Positions 9,614-19,532 of a stretch of DNA of 63,952 bases are shown here, piece by piece (position 1 is the first letter of the stretch; each line of letters begins with the position of its first letter). Where the stretch lies: NCBI GenBank assembly GCA_903897715.1, contig CAIUCS010000115.1:1-63952 (forward strand). Reading direction: 5' to 3'. The DNA is from an uncultured Synechococcales cyanobacterium. GTDB taxonomy: Bacteria; Cyanobacteriota; Cyanobacteriia; CAIUCS01. The position numbers and the translations under genes were made by a program. The notes below the pieces were generated by a model. It was not told the origin of the DNA. It saw nothing but the letters and a program-made list of their open reading frames with translations, and searched no databases.

Positions 9614-9653
9614 AATGTATCTAAATGTATCGAAGTATATGTCTTAATGTATC
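9614..9653 (+). repeat. Three AATGTATC direct repeats before trxA
   Basis: AATGTATC occurs at 9614-9621, 9624-9631 and 9646-9653, with a related AGTATATG between copies two and three. The cluster is upstream of trxA. It may be an operator or chance in AT-rich sequence. Confidence 0.3.
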
Positions 9654-9726
9654 AGGTTTATGCCAAAGTGATGAAGATTTCGCTATCTTAGGATTTAGGG
9701 TATAGTTTAATTAAGGATTTTATAGA

Positions 9727-10068
9727 ATGTCAAAAGTCGTAGAAATTTCAGATGCCAACTTTAAACAAGAAGTACTCGAGAGTTCATTACCAGTACTCGT
9801 AGATTTTTGGGCGCCTTGGTGCGGGCCATGTCGTATGGTTGCCCCTGTGGTGAGTGAGATTGCTGAACTTTACGAAAGTACTGTGAAAGTTGTGAAAATT
9901 AATACAGACGAAAATCCAAATGTGGCTAGCCAATACGGTATCCGTAGTATTCCCACACTGATGATTTTTGTAGGTGGTCAACGAGTCGATACGGTAGTTG
10001 GAGCTGTGCCTAAATCAACCCTTGCCAGCACACTGGAAAAATATATCCCTGAAAATGGAATTGCCTAA
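9727..10068 (+). CDS. trxA: Thioredoxin
   Basis: 113 residues. The redox motif WCGPC is at residues 31-35, and the cis-proline loop SIPT is near residue 76, as in classical m-type thioredoxins. It reduces disulfides of target enzymes in the cytosol and transfers electrons from ferredoxin-thioredoxin reductase in photosynthetic cells. A TATAGT at 9701-9706 could be a -10 element. Yfr1 lies directly upstream, a known arrangement in cyanobacteria. Confidence 0.97.
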   Translation: MSKVVEISDANFKQEVLESSLPVLVDFWAPWCGPCRMVAPVVSEIAELYESTVKVVKINTDENPNVASQYGIRSIPTLMIFVGGQRVDTVVGAVPKSTLASTLEKYIPENGIA

Positions 10069-10172
10069 AACATTAAACTGTGAATTTCTGGCTTTAATTT
10101 TCTAAAAACCATGTTCTTTAGTTTTATTTCCCTAGTTTTCTCCAACCCAGAAGCTAAATAATATTAATGAAC

Positions 10173-10230
10173 ATGCCCCCTTGATGATATGGATTTTTTA
10201 ATCCACTAGTCTTGGGGGTATGGTTTATTT
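10173..10230 (+). terminator. Putative terminator hairpin after trxA
   Basis: A long interrupted hairpin has an outer stem of CCCCC 10176-10180 with GGGGG 10214-10218 and an inner stem TGGATT 10190-10195 with AATCCA 10200-10205. A T-rich run follows. It is the best candidate for trxA transcription termination. Confidence 0.5.
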
Positions 10231-10254
10231 AAATGCCACTAGGGCTAATTATAT

Positions 10255-10353
10255 AGCGGTTCTTGAACGTATAAGGTACACTCTAAATGAGAGAAGCCTT
10301 GCAACTCATGGACTTGGACAGCTGACCTGTACCTCATCCCAATGAGAGCCGCT
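10255..10353 (+). mobile_element. MITE-like element, copy 1
   Basis: 99 bases bounded by imperfect terminal inverted repeats of about 26 bases. It opens AGCGGTTCT...AAGGTACA and closes TGTACCTCAT...AGAGCCGCT. The central CTAAATGAGAGAAGCC block is shared with a second copy at 57811-57908 in opposite orientation; I estimate about 80 percent identity by eye. There is no coding capacity. This looks like a non-autonomous miniature transposable element. Confidence 0.7.
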
Positions 10354-10407
10354 TACCGTTCTCAATGAAATCACAGATTGAAACTATGACAACCTTAAAG
10401 CCTGGTT

Positions 10408-10557
10408 GGCTGACAAAAGTTGTACGCTCTCACCCCCAACCCTTCTCCTAGGGGGCGAGGGGAGCCGATCCACCCCTCCGGTTCCCTCTCCCGATGGGAG
10501 AGGGCTAGGGTGAGGGCTTTCGGGGTTTTGGCTGAGAAGTTTTGTCAGTCAATCAAC
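10408..10557 (+). repeat. Dispersed CCCTCACCC-type repeat in the trxA-permease spacer
   Basis: Imperfect inverted ends (GGCTGACAAAA near 10408-10418 and TTTTGTCAGTC near 10541-10551) enclose a GC-rich core with CTCACCCCCAACCC and GGCTAGGGTGAGGG arms and an inner hairpin CCCTCTCCCGATGGGAGAGGG. The core resembles the repeats at 14866, 38082 and 63612, but the ends differ. It is non-coding. Confidence 0.5.
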
Positions 10558-10608
10558 CTTAAAGCTGTTATATTTTGGCTTTTTATTTAGTTAAAGACCA
10601 TTAAAACC

Positions 10609-11382
10609 ATGAAATATTGGAACGAAACTTTGGCTGTCGCGCAACGGATTCTGATTGAATTAATCCGTCGTCAGCGATCGCTCATTTTTTGGATGGTTTT
10701 TCCCATTAGTATTTTAATCATTAATGGTTATATTTTAGCTGAGCGGTCTAAGTTATCGCTAGACGATGCTTTTACCAATGCTGCCCCCATGACATTAGTT
10801 GGTTCGGCATTGTTTTTTAGTTGCCTAGGGGGCAGCGTAGCCACCGTAGTGGCTGAACGGGAGCAGTTTACCCTAAAGCGATTATTTATTTCTCCCCTAA
10901 GCGGTGTCTCTTACTTTTTGGGTATATTCCTTGCCCATACAGTGATTGGCATTGGTCAGACATTGATCGTATATGGAACCACCAGTTGGTATGGGGGGGA
11001 ATTTAAGGGGAACCTAGGGCTTGGGATCATGATTGTATTATTGAGTATACTTGCCTATGTGGGAGTGGGGTTTATTGTGGGTACCCAACTCGCGCGACGC
11101 ACTGAAGATGTAACTGCCATCATTGCCGCTGTGGGAGTTCCACTATTAATCCTTGGTGGGGCTTTTTTACCCGCTAGTTTATTTCCAGAAGCATTATTAA
11201 ATATTGCTAAATTTAATCCCATTTACCATATGACTGAAGCCTTGAATGATGTTTCAGCTAATGGAAAAACGATCAAAGATATTGAAGACCATCTTAATTT
11301 TCTTATTTTGTTTGCCATCACTATGGTGATTGGTGGTTGGATTTCCTATCAGATTATGGTGCAAGTGGAAAAACAGTTGTAG
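10609..11382 (+). CDS. ABC-2 type transporter permease
   Basis: 257 residues with six hydrophobic segments. The ABC-2 signature region reads ILGGAFLPASLFPE...NPIYHMTEALN near residues 185-215. It forms the membrane channel of an exporter together with an ATPase encoded elsewhere; no ATP-binding partner lies nearby. It could be related to FraE or Ycf38-like permeases, but that is a guess. A HIP1 site falls inside the coding region, as in neighbouring genes. Confidence 0.85.
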   Translation: MKYWNETLAVAQRILIELIRRQRSLIFWMVFPISILIINGYILAERSKLSLDDAFTNAAPMTLVGSALFFSCLGGSVATVVAEREQFTLKRLFISPLSGVSYFLGIFLAHTVIGIGQTLIVYGTTSWYGGEFKGNLGLGIMIVLLSILAYVGVGFIVGTQLARRTEDVTAIIAAVGVPLLILGGAFLPASLFPEALLNIAKFNPIYHMTEALNDVSANGKTIKDIEDHLNFLILFAITMVIGGWISYQIMVQVEKQL

Positions 11383-11798
11383 TGATGGGTGTCGATACGG
11401 AAACCCCATCCTTCAGATTACGGTTGATTCCTATGGAATTATTAATCACTATTTCATAAATTGTAAATATGTATTGAGGGCATAACTGACAGTTCAGTCA
11501 CTATTTTGGGTAGTGGTAAAAAAGTAAGGATTCAAGAAGAGTCTTAGATGTGTTGCCTCCATGGGGGAGCAAAACCTTAAACCTTCAATTAATTTTTATT
11601 CTTACTGGTTCATGATTTCATATACGGGTGATCCCATTCCTATCCCTCCTGCTGAGGTTCGGTAAACCACCCTTCTTTTGAAGACCCCCTAACAGACAAT
11701 AATAATGAATGGATTGCTTGCTTTGGAAGCACAGTATTTGGTCATCCCAAGCAACCGGTTATATCCCTTTTTTTAGTTAATGGAGCTAAATTACCAAT
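11383..11798. other. 416-base spacer before dnaK
   Basis: Non-coding on both strands as far as I can see. There is no CIRCE (TTAGCACTC-N9-GAGTGCTAA) element. An imperfect palindrome around TTGCCTCCATGG lies at 11560-11571. The dnaK promoter is presumably here. Confidence 0.5.
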
Positions 11799-13706
11799 AT
11801 GGCAAAAGTTGTAGGAATCGATTTGGGAACAACAAACTCCTGTGTCGCTGTAATGGAAGGGGGGAAGCCTGTGGTTATTGCCAATGCTGAAGGCTTTCGA
11901 ACTACTCCCTCCGTGGTTGCATTTGATTCTAAAAATAAAGAACGTCGGGTTGGTCAAATCGCTAAACGACAATCGGTCATGAACCCGGAAAATACATTTT
12001 ACTCTGTAAAACGGTTTATTGGTCGTCGCTTTGATGAAGTCACCCATGAAGCAACGGAAGTTTCATACAAAGTCATGAATGTCAATGGCAATGTCAAATT
12101 AAATTGCCCTGCAGAAAGCAAACAGTTTGCACCCGAAGAAATTTCAGCTCAGGTTCTGAGAAAACTGGTTGAAGATGCCAGTAAGTATTTGGGAGAGACG
12201 GTTACTCAAGCGGTAATTACTGTACCGGCATACTTTAATGACTCCCAACGTCAGGCAACTAAGGATGCAGGGCGCATTGCAGGTATCGAAGTTTTACGAA
12301 TCATCAATGAACCTACAGCAGCTTCCCTAGCCTATGGACTGGATAGGAAAAGTAATGAAACCATTCTTGTGTTTGACTTGGGGGGTGGAACCTTTGATGT
12401 CTCGATTTTAGAAGTGGGGGATGGTGTATTTGAGGTTTTGGCAACTTCCGGCGATACCCACTTGGGAGGAGATGACTTTGATAAAAAAATTGTTGATTAC
12501 CTAGCTGAAGAATTCAAGCGCAATGAAGGTATAGAGTTGCGTAAGGATCGTCAAGCATTGCAACGTCTAACCGAAGCTGCTGAAAAAGCTAAAATTGAAC
12601 TATCCAGTGTCACCCAAGCTGAAATTAATTTACCTTTCATCACAGCGACCCAAGATGGTCCTAAACATCTGGATGTAACCTTGACTCGGGCTAAGTTTGA
12701 AGAATTGTGTACTGATTTGTTTGAACGCTGTCGAATTCCTGTAGAAAATGCTGTAAGGGATGCCAAGCTATCCAAAACAAATATCGATGAAGTGGTTTTA
12801 GTGGGTGGATCCACCCGTATCCCCGCTGTTCAGGAATTGGTGAAACGGGTTCTTGATAAGGATCCCAATCAAAGTGTTAATCCTGACGAAGTAGTTGCCA
12901 TTGGTGCTGCCATCCAAGCCGGTGTCCTTGCAGGGGAAGTGAAAGATATCCTATTACTGGATGTGAGTCCTCTGTCCCTTGGGGTGGAAACCTTAGGTGG
13001 AGTCATGACTAAAATCATTCCCCGTAACACCACCATTCCTACGAAAAAATCAGAAGTTTTCTCAACCGCTGTTGATGGTCAGACAAATGTAGAAATTCAT
13101 GTTCTCCAAGGAGAACGGGAAATGTCTTCTGACAATAAGAGTTTGGGTACCTTCCGTTTGGATGGTATTCCTCCCGCTCCCCGAGGTGTTCCCCAGATTG
13201 AAGTAACCTTTGACATCGATGCAAATGGGATCCTGAATGTAACCGCTAAGGATAAAGGAACTGGTAAGGAGCAATCCATCAGTATCACTGGTGCTTCAAC
13301 CCTACCGAAAGATGACGTGGAACGGATGGTTCGGGAGGCGGAAGCCAATGCTGCCAACGATCGCGAGCGACGGGAAAAGATTGACCTCAAAAATCAGGCT
13401 GATTCCCTAGCTTACCAAGCCGAGAAGCAACTGGCTGACTTGGGTGATAAGGTGCCTGCTGGCGACAAGTCTAAGGTGGAAGGCTTGGTGAAAGATTTGA
13501 GGGAGGCGGTAGCCCAAGATAATGGAGATCGCTTAAAATCATTGACTACTGAATTACAACAAGCCCTCTATCAAATTGGTACAAGTATCTATCAACAGGG
13601 GGGTGGAGCAGGAACTGAAGATTCTTCCAGTACCGGCAATCCTGGTAATCCCCCCTCTACCGGTGGTGACGATGTGATTGATGCCGAGTTTTCGGAAACT
13701 AAATAG
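11799..13706 (+). CDS. dnaK: Hsp70 chaperone DnaK (DnaK2-like)
   Basis: 635 residues, complete. It has the ATPase signature [13 protein letters not shown] at 6-18, the phosphate-2 motif [10 protein letters not shown] near 195, and [11 protein letters not shown] near 333. A substrate-binding domain and a lid follow, ending [12 protein letters not shown]. The acidic DVIDAEF tail is typical of the cyanobacterial DnaK2 type rather than DnaK1 or DnaK3. It folds and refolds proteins with DnaJ and GrpE. grpE is 19 kb away and dnaJ is not in the window, so the genes are dispersed. Confidence 0.97.
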   Translation: MAKVVGIDLGTTNSCVAVMEGGKPVVIANAEGFRTTPSVVAFDSKNKERRVGQIAKRQSVMNPENTFYSVKRFIGRRFDEVTHEATEVSYKVMNVNGNVKLNCPAESKQFAPEEISAQVLRKLVEDASKYLGETVTQAVITVPAYFNDSQRQATKDAGRIAGIEVLRIINEPTAASLAYGLDRKSNETILVFDLGGGTFDVSILEVGDGVFEVLATSGDTHLGGDDFDKKIVDYLAEEFKRNEGIELRKDRQALQRLTEAAEKAKIELSSVTQAEINLPFITATQDGPKHLDVTLTRAKFEELCTDLFERCRIPVENAVRDAKLSKTNIDEVVLVGGSTRIPAVQELVKRVLDKDPNQSVNPDEVVAIGAAIQAGVLAGEVKDILLLDVSPLSLGVETLGGVMTKIIPRNTTIPTKKSEVFSTAVDGQTNVEIHVLQGEREMSSDNKSLGTFRLDGIPPAPRGVPQIEVTFDIDANGILNVTAKDKGTGKEQSISITGASTLPKDDVERMVREAEANAANDRERREKIDLKNQADSLAYQAEKQLADLGDKVPAGDKSKVEGLVKDLREAVAQDNGDRLKSLTTELQQALYQIGTSIYQQGGGAGTEDSSSTGNPGNPPSTGGDDVIDAEFSETK

Positions 13707-13761
13707 TTCAATCCATATTGCTACCTAGAATAATGCGGGGGCTGGAGGTTGCTGATCCACC

Positions 13762-14107
13762 ATGGAGCAAAGCAAAAAAACCAAGTCTGACGCTGGCAAT
13801 CATCGTGATAGTTGGGCGTTTTCTCAATTGGAAGTCCCCTAGATACTACATGACTCGCCCAAGTGTTCCTGTGCAATCGATTCCGTATACTAGCAAGTCA
13901 GATCATCGTACCAGTGTGATTGGCAAGCGGAATGGGGATTGGTTCAACGGCTTCGACGGGTATGGCTGCAATGCTGACTGGAAGGCTTCTCAAACTATTA
14001 GTCAATGGCTAGGTTTTTCATGCCCTTTGGATCTTCTAAACATTGTAGTTGCAATGGCTATGGCTGATGCAAAGGGTGTGGTCGATGGCAGTCCCCTCCC
14101 TAAGTGA
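13762..14107 (+). pseudogene. TnpB (IS200/IS605 group) C-terminal remnant, frameshifted
   Basis: Frame one from 13762 reads NHRDSWAFSQLE and stops at 13840. The next frame continues with YTSKSDHRTS, GKRNGDWF and then GCNADWKASQTIS...GFSCPLDL. This order (SWAF.QL, then YTS, then a degraded zinc-finger region, then (A)D.NA..I) is the C-terminal half of TnpB-type nucleases. The cysteines of the zinc finger are lost, and a frameshift and stop break the reading frame. It lies just left of a typical element end. Confidence 0.6.
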
Positions 14108-14110
14108 AGA

Positions 14111-14187
14111 GTCTATACGGAGGCTGAAGCCGCCGTCCGTATAGACAACCGCTAGAATCCCCCGTCTTTTAAGCGGGGGAATGTCAA
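14111..14187 (+). mobile_element. IS200/IS605-type right end with two hairpins
   Basis: A perfect 11-bp stem (GTCTATACGGA 14111-14121 with TCCGTATAGAC 14136-14146) is followed by GAATCCCCCG...CGGGGG (stem 14159-14179) and AATGTCAA. The GAATCCC/GGG(A)ATGTCA hairpin is the usual subterminal structure of cyanobacterial IS200/IS605 elements. In living elements this region also forms the scaffold of the TnpB guide RNA; here it is probably a relic. Confidence 0.6.
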
Positions 14188-14240
14188 AGAAATTACAGCT
14201 TAAAAAATACACGCTCCTAAGAGGAACTTTCAAGGCTTTT

Positions 14241-14272
14241 AATTAAAATTGAAAGCCTCTTTTAAACTTGAT
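14241..14272 (+). terminator. Hairpin followed by T run
   Basis: Stem AGGCTTT with AAAGCCT around an AT-rich loop, followed by CTTTT. It could terminate transcripts leaving the tnpB relic, or act from the opposite strand behind the RHH-like gene. Confidence 0.5.
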
Positions 14273-14307
14273 TGCAAGACTTTTTGAACTATCGCCCAAC
14301 AAATCTA

Positions 14308-14649
14308 TTAATCATTCCATTCTCCCCGATGGGGAACCGGGGGGGTTCGCAACCAAGTGCGGGTTAGATCATCATCCCGACCGCCCCCTCCACGTAACCA
14401 ACGCCTGAGGGCAACCTCAATCACCCTACTGGGGTCACCAGTTAAATGACGGACTTGATCCAATAATTGAGAATCGATTCGAATTAATACTTCAACCTTC
14501 GGGGCTGGGGCAGATTGAGCCCCATCGCTTACCAGTTCATTAGGTAAGGGTTCAGACCGATGGGGGTTATGCCCAGGGATTTCTTCAGAATTTTTAGTAA
14601 TATTATTCATTCCTATGTTACCCACAAGTTCCAAAGATAACCTGATCAT
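14308..14649 (-). CDS. Small protein with ribbon-helix-helix-like segment
   Basis: 113 residues. The N-terminal 50 are polar and poorly structured. The segment VEVLIRIDSQLLDQVRHL followed by TGDPSRVIEVALRRWL (about residues 52-86) fits a strand followed by two helices, as in ribbon-helix-helix DNA-binding proteins. The tail carries GGGGRDDDLTRTWLR..PPVPHRGEWND, which I associate with conserved cyanobacterial hypotheticals. No toxin gene adjoins it, so a stand-alone regulator is more likely than an antitoxin. The start is uncertain; an ATG at 14610 is also possible. Confidence 0.55.
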   Translation of the reverse strand: MIRLSLELVGNIGMNNITKNSEEIPGHNPHRSEPLPNELVSDGAQSAPAPKVEVLIRIDSQLLDQVRHLTGDPSRVIEVALRRWLRGGGGRDDDLTRTWLRTPPVPHRGEWND

Positions 14650-14865
14650 TGAAATTACAAAGAGTTCGTGACTGGTAAACTCACTGCTCTAAAGAATGGA
14701 GATTAGAGGGTATATTCCCATTAGTTCTCTCCAGAAGAGTACTGCAATTACGTCTATTCTAAGTCTTTCAACTACAGTTGTAATGAATGTCTAACCCCAT
14801 CAGTCAGGAAAGCATTACAATTGTTATCAAGTACTTCAATAATTACAGATAATCCTAGTGAATAG

Positions 14866-14984
14866 AGTATCCCAATTTTGCTCTCATCCCCTAATCCCTT
14901 CTCCCTTTTTGGAAGAAGGGGAACCGGATTCTAAATCCTTCTCGAGAGGGATTTGGGGCGAGGGCTTTAACATTGGGTGCACCC
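14866..14984. repeat. Dispersed repeat, copy A
   Basis: Begins GAGTATCCCAATTTTG and ends CATTGGGTGCACCC, so the ends are an imperfect inverted repeat of GGGTGCATCCCAATTTT. The inside carries CCCCTAATCCCTTCTCCC and its partial complement. Copies lie at 38082 and 63612. It is non-coding and sits in the spacer upstream of lepA. Confidence 0.6.
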
Positions 14985-15145
14985 CCTAGTGAAAGCCCAA
15001 GTTAAATTTGTTTTAACGAGTAGTTGGGATTGATTTGATCCTCATTAGAGTATCAAACGGATGAATTAACCTTCTCTGTTCGTTATAAAGATTATTGATC
15101 CTTACCCGTAAACTGGGTCCAGCCCTTGTCGCTCCCATAAAACCT

Positions 15146-16957
15146 ATGACAGATGTACCTGTTTCAAGAATTCGTAACTTTTCAATCATTGCTCACATTG
15201 ACCATGGTAAATCCACCTTGGCCGATCGCCTGCTACAGGTAACGGGGACTGTAGATGCCCGTGCCATGAAAGAGCAGTATCTAGATAATATGGATTTGGA
15301 ACGGGAGCGGGGAATCACCATCAAGTTACAGGCAGCCCGTATGAATTATCAGGGGTTAGACGGGGAGCACTATGTGCTGAATTTGATCGATACCCCTGGA
15401 CATGTGGATTTTTCCTATGAAGTATCTCGGTCCCTCCTGGCGTGTGAAGGTGCATTATTAGTGGTGGATGCGTCCCAAGGAGTAGAGGCACAAACCTTAG
15501 CTAATGTTTACCTGGCATTGGAGAATAATCTTGAAATTATTCCCGTCTTAAATAAAATTGATTTACCCGGGGCGGATCCGGAACGGGTGAAACGGGAAAT
15601 TGAAGAAATTATTGGATTAGATTGCAGTCAAGCCGTTATGGCTTCAGCAAAAGAAGGGATTGGGATTCCGGAAATATTGGAATCAATTGTTCATTTAACT
15701 CCCTCACCCACTGACACGGTAACAAAACCATTACGGGCTTTAATTTTTGATAGTTACTACGATAGTTATAGAGGGGTAATTGTCTACTTTAGGGTGATGG
15801 ACGGCAGGGTAGGGCAGGGCGATCGCATCCGACTCATGGCTTCTGGCAAAGAATACGAAATTGACGAATTAGGAGTCCTTTCTCCAAATCAAGTACGGGT
15901 CAGTGAATTACATGCAGGGGAAGTGGGTTACCTGGCTGCATCCATTAAGGCGGTGGGAGATGCTCGAGTAGGAGACACCATTACCCTCGTCAGTCAACCT
16001 GCCCAGGAACCATTACCTGGTTATCAGGAGGCAAAGCCCATGGTATTTTGTGGTCTTTTCCCCACCGACGCAGACCAATTTGCCGATCTCCGGGAAGCCT
16101 TAGAAAAACTACGTCTCAATGATGCCGCATTAAATTATGAACCAGAAACATCAAGTGCCATGGGCTTTGGGTTCCGTTGCGGCTTTTTAGGGTTGCTCCA
16201 TATGGAAATTGTCCAGGAACGACTGGAACGGGAATACAATTTAGACTTGATTACCACCGCTCCATCAGTGGTGTATCGGGTTACAACCCATACAAACGAG
16301 ATTTTATATATTGACAACCCAAGCACCTTACCTGATCCACAACATCGGGAAAAAATTGAAGAGCCCTATGTACAGGTTGATATCATCACCCCAGAACAAT
16401 ATGTAGGGGCTTTGATGGAATTAAGTCAAAACCGTCGGGGTCTGTTCAAGGATATGAAATATCTCACCCCGGAACGAACAACCTTGGTCTATGAAATTCC
16501 ATTAGCTGAAGTGGTGACTGATTTTTTTGATCAAATGAAATCCCGATCCCGGGGGTATGCCAGTATGGAGTACCAGTTAATTGGTTATCGAGAGAATCCA
16601 CTTGTCCGGTTAGATATTTTAATCAATGGCGACCCCGTTGATCCCTTAGCTGCCATAGTACATCGGGACAAGGCTTATTATGTAGGCAAGGCGTTGGTTG
16701 AAAAACTGAAAGAACTAATCCCCCGTCATCAGTTTAAGATTCCACTGCAAGCAACCATTGGTAGCAGAGTTGTGGCAAGTGAACACATCCCTGCTTTGCG
16801 GAAAGATGTGTTAGCAAAATGTTATGGGGGGGACATCTCCCGTAAAAAGAAATTGTTGCAAAAACAAGCTAAGGGGAAAAAACGGCTGAAGGCAATTGGT
16901 ACCGTAGATGTACCCCAGGAAGCATTTATGGCTGTCTTAAAGCTGGATCAGGGGTGA
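15146..16957 (+). CDS. lepA: Elongation factor 4 (LepA)
   Basis: 603 residues from the ATG at 15146. I prefer this start over the one at 15095 because 603 is the family's length and the N-terminus then reads [24 protein letters not shown]. It has G1 AHIDHGKST (16-24), [12 protein letters not shown], and [10 protein letters not shown]. The specific LepA C-terminal domain ends in [18 protein letters not shown]. It is a ribosomal GTPase involved in translation initiation and in back-translocation or stress. It is convergent with rsfS. Confidence 0.97.
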   Translation: MTDVPVSRIRNFSIIAHIDHGKSTLADRLLQVTGTVDARAMKEQYLDNMDLERERGITIKLQAARMNYQGLDGEHYVLNLIDTPGHVDFSYEVSRSLLACEGALLVVDASQGVEAQTLANVYLALENNLEIIPVLNKIDLPGADPERVKREIEEIIGLDCSQAVMASAKEGIGIPEILESIVHLTPSPTDTVTKPLRALIFDSYYDSYRGVIVYFRVMDGRVGQGDRIRLMASGKEYEIDELGVLSPNQVRVSELHAGEVGYLAASIKAVGDARVGDTITLVSQPAQEPLPGYQEAKPMVFCGLFPTDADQFADLREALEKLRLNDAALNYEPETSSAMGFGFRCGFLGLLHMEIVQERLEREYNLDLITTAPSVVYRVTTHTNEILYIDNPSTLPDPQHREKIEEPYVQVDIITPEQYVGALMELSQNRRGLFKDMKYLTPERTTLVYEIPLAEVVTDFFDQMKSRSRGYASMEYQLIGYRENPLVRLDILINGDPVDPLAAIVHRDKAYYVGKALVEKLKELIPRHQFKIPLQATIGSRVVASEHIPALRKDVLAKCYGGDISRKKKLLQKQAKGKKRLKAIGTVDVPQEAFMAVLKLDQG

Positions 16958-17004
16958 AGCGGGTATACCTTAAAAACATCCCCAAATAGGAACAGTTTGA
17001 TTCA

Positions 17005-17457
17005 TTAATATTGAATCCGTTCAGCATGACCCCAAAATGCTTCCAGGTTGTAAAACTCCCGTTCCTGTGGCATAAAGATGTGGGCGATCGCATCGCCATA
17101 ATCATGCAAAACCCAATTCGCATCAGACAGCCCTTCAACCCTTAATGGATGGCGCGCAAGGGATTCATAAACCTGATCTTGAATTGCATTGGAAATCCCA
17201 CGGAGTTGAACCTTGGAAAATCCAGTCATAATGATAAAGTAGTTAGTCAGATAAGATACTTCGCCAACCTTCAGGATTTCAATATTGGCTGCCTTTCGTT
17301 CATCGGCAGCTCGGGCAATGATCAAAGCTAATGATAAACTGTCGTCTGCGGCTTCATGAACATTATAATAATCCGTGGTAGGAGGGATACTGGGATTGGA
17401 TGAACCGGGTGACGTAACCTGGGATAGTTTCATCTTGAATTGATTTTGCTCTGGCAT
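17005..17457 (-). CDS. rsfS: Ribosomal silencing factor RsfS
   Basis: 150 residues. An N-terminal extension of about 40 residues is followed by the RsfS/DUF143 domain, with KAANIEILKVGEVSYLTNYF, LRVEGL.D.NWVLHDYGD and HIF.P..REFYNLE.FW. It binds ribosomal protein L14 and prevents subunit joining under starvation. The HDYGD..(V/A)HIF motif is intact. Confidence 0.93.
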   Translation of the reverse strand: MPEQNQFKMKLSQVTSPGSSNPSIPPTTDYYNVHEAADDSLSLALIIARAADERKAANIEILKVGEVSYLTNYFIIMTGFSKVQLRGISNAIQDQVYESLARHPLRVEGLSDANWVLHDYGDAIAHIFMPQEREFYNLEAFWGHAERIQY

Positions 17458-17600
17458 TTAGCAACTGATATTGGATATTTTTTTATCTTACCCGAAAATC
17501 TAACTTGGAAAGTGATACCTAGATTAATTGAATATCAAAGCTGCCTTGGGGAATCCAATAGCAATTATTTTGTTATCCATACACCCGCAGCATACACAAA

Positions 17601-18473
17601 TCACCCAGGGATTGGTTGAATTGTAACCTGGTACTCCATGCCCACTGACTGACCACCCCGAAACCCTCCCGAAAGAGGACTGGTATATCGAGGATTAGGG
17701 CTGGCAGCCAAGGCAATATGGCGATCGCTCACTGCCAAACCATGGGTAGGGTCATAGCCACGCCATCCCGCCCCTGGCAAGTACACCTCACTCCAGGCAT
17801 GGAGGTCATAGCGATCGCTATTCACATCCCCTTCCTGATAGCCGCTGACGAACCGAGCCGCCAACCCCACCGCTCGACATGTTGCCATAAACAAAACGGC
17901 AAAATCCCGGCAAGAGCCAAATTTATGCTTCCAGGTTATGCCTGGAAGCATAGGCTCACCGGTATCACGGGGTTGATAGTGACAGTGGTGATAAATTTGT
18001 TGATTTAACTCCGTGACAAATAGAGCTGGGTTATAGTGAGTTGCATGACTAACCCTTTCAGCCAACTCTGCCACTTCTGGATGAGATTTACCCTTCCCCC
18101 CATTGTCTGTCAAGTAGGTGTCTGTCAAGTAGGGTTGCAACATTGCCTGTAAAGAAGAGGGATAGTCAATGGGAAAATGGAGTGCCCATGGTTCTAAGGT
18201 GTAGGCAAAAGGATTGGTGCAATGGGTTTGGACTTGGGAATCTATATTGAGATACATCGTTTGTGCCGGTTCTACAAACCACAATCGACTCGTGTTATTC
18301 CCATCCAAGTCTACATTATGTCCCATGCTGTGGGGAACTGGATCACAGGTTAACTGGAAGGAATGTACCGTTTGCCAATGATCTGAGCGGGGTCGTAGTC
18401 GTAGGGTATGGGGTTCTAATAAAACAGGGCGATCATATCTGTAGGTGAGAGAATGGTTAATATGATAGTGCAT
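17601..18473 (-). CDS. Transglutaminase-like cysteine peptidase-fold protein
   Basis: 290 residues. It has the bacterial transglutaminase N-terminal beta domain (MHYHINHSLTYRYDRPV...LRLRPR), then the papain-like core with Cys188 in GSCRDFA, His225 in DLHAWSEVY and Asp241 in YDPTHG, so the catalytic triad is complete. There is no signal peptide. It is seven bases downstream of the alpha-E gene in one operon. Such pairs, usually with an ATP-grasp protein, are widespread and may make or process a peptide product; the substrate is unknown. Confidence 0.88.
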   Translation of the reverse strand: MHYHINHSLTYRYDRPVLLEPHTLRLRPRSDHWQTVHSFQLTCDPVPHSMGHNVDLDGNNTSRLWFVEPAQTMYLNIDSQVQTHCTNPFAYTLEPWALHFPIDYPSSLQAMLQPYLTDTYLTDNGGKGKSHPEVAELAERVSHATHYNPALFVTELNQQIYHHCHYQPRDTGEPMLPGITWKHKFGSCRDFAVLFMATCRAVGLAARFVSGYQEGDVNSDRYDLHAWSEVYLPGAGWRGYDPTHGLAVSDRHIALAASPNPRYTSPLSGGFRGGQSVGMEYQVTIQPIPG

Positions 18474-18480
18474 CGGTAGC

Positions 18481-19461
18481 TTACAAAAGGCTGAGGGAAT
18501 GGGGAGTTGGCAGGTCTAAACGAAAAAATACATCAAACATTTGGTGGTCTACTTCATTCAACTGGAGCTGGAGGCGATCCAGAAATTCATGCAACCCTGT
18601 TTGGATGATATCCTCTAGGGTAAGGTACTCCAAATCAGAACGCAACCGACCTAACGCCCGCTCTACCGGGTTACGCCAAGTTCCCAAGGGAGTGCCCGTG
18701 ATCTGATGGAGTGCTTTTTCAATCCTCAAGAGGCAATAACGAATCGAACGGGGGAACTCACTATCTAATACTAAAAATTCCACCACCCCAGAAATTGTAA
18801 TGCGATGATCCCGGCGTTTACGATACATTTCATAGGCACTGGCAGACTTGAGTAGTGCCATCCACTGCACTTCATCCAAGGGAGTCCCCACATCCTGAGG
18901 GCAGGGAAGGAGGATAAAGTATTTTACATCTAAAATCCGGGCTGTTTTATCGGCACGTTCCAATAAACGACCGATTTGACCAAAGTACCAACCTTCATTG
19001 TGGCTCATGGTGGCATCCATAACCCCGGCAAACAGATGACTTGCCATTTTTACGGAATCAAAAAACTCCCGCAGTTTTGCCATGGACTGAATGCCCCCTT
19101 GGGCAGATTCTTGCACCATAAAATAAATAGAGTTGACCTGTTCCCACATTTCTGAAGAAATAACTTCCCTCACCGATCGGGCATTTTCCCTCGCTGCAAA
19201 TAGACACGACAGGATGGAACTGGGATAGGTACGGTCGAATGTCAAAAAATGGACTACGTTTTCACCGGTAGCCTGTCCATATTGATTATAAAATAATGCT
19301 TGGTCGCCAGTGGTTACCACCAGAGGTTCCCATTGTTCTTGGATGACGGTTGGACAGTCTAATAAAAGATTAAAGTTAACATCAATAAATCGGGCGATGT
19401 TTTCAGCTCTTTCTACATAACGATTGAGCCAATAGATGGAATCAGCGACACGACTGAGCAT
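18481..19461 (-). CDS. Alpha-E domain protein (DUF403)
   Basis: 326 residues, mostly helical. It opens MLSRVADSIYWLNRYVERAENIARFIDVN, a signature of alpha-E proteins. The family usually sits between a circularly permuted ATP-grasp gene and a transglutaminase-like gene. Here the transglutaminase follows, but no ATP-grasp gene precedes; an IS200/IS605-group relic occupies that side. The function is not established. Confidence 0.9.
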   Translation of the reverse strand: MLSRVADSIYWLNRYVERAENIARFIDVNFNLLLDCPTVIQEQWEPLVVTTGDQALFYNQYGQATGENVVHFLTFDRTYPSSILSCLFAARENARSVREVISSEMWEQVNSIYFMVQESAQGGIQSMAKLREFFDSVKMASHLFAGVMDATMSHNEGWYFGQIGRLLERADKTARILDVKYFILLPCPQDVGTPLDEVQWMALLKSASAYEMYRKRRDHRITISGVVEFLVLDSEFPRSIRYCLLRIEKALHQITGTPLGTWRNPVERALGRLRSDLEYLTLEDIIQTGLHEFLDRLQLQLNEVDHQMFDVFFRLDLPTPHSLSLL

Positions 19462-19502
19462 GGATGGAGGTTGGGTTTATAAGATGAGTGGGTGATAGAG
19501 GT

Positions 19503-19520
19503 TTCCCGCGATCGCGGGAA
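19503..19520. repeat. Perfect palindrome centred on a HIP1 site
   Basis: TTCCCGCGATCGCGGGAA is an 18-base perfect palindrome containing GCGATCGC. It lies just beyond the tnpB relic, where the hairpin end of the element would be expected, so it may be the old right end. Confidence 0.45.
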
Positions 19521-19532
19521 CGTGGATATTAT

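Noticed and set aside
9601-9726. Direct repeats AATGTATC as a defined regulator site
   Set aside because: Only three short copies in AT-rich DNA and no matching regulator known to me; kept as a repeat, not called an operator.
11383-11798. CIRCE/HrcA element upstream of dnaK
   Set aside because: No TTAGCACTC-N9-GAGTGCTAA or close variant is present.
13718-14107. 129-codon plus-strand open frame as an intact gene
   Set aside because: The similarity to TnpB is confined to its second half and continues a different frame upstream, so it is a frameshifted relic, not an intact protein.
13889-14107. tmRNA (ssrA) suggested by GGCTTCGACGGGT
   Set aside because: No paired tRNA-like ends or tag reading frame is present; the sequence is explained as tnpB.
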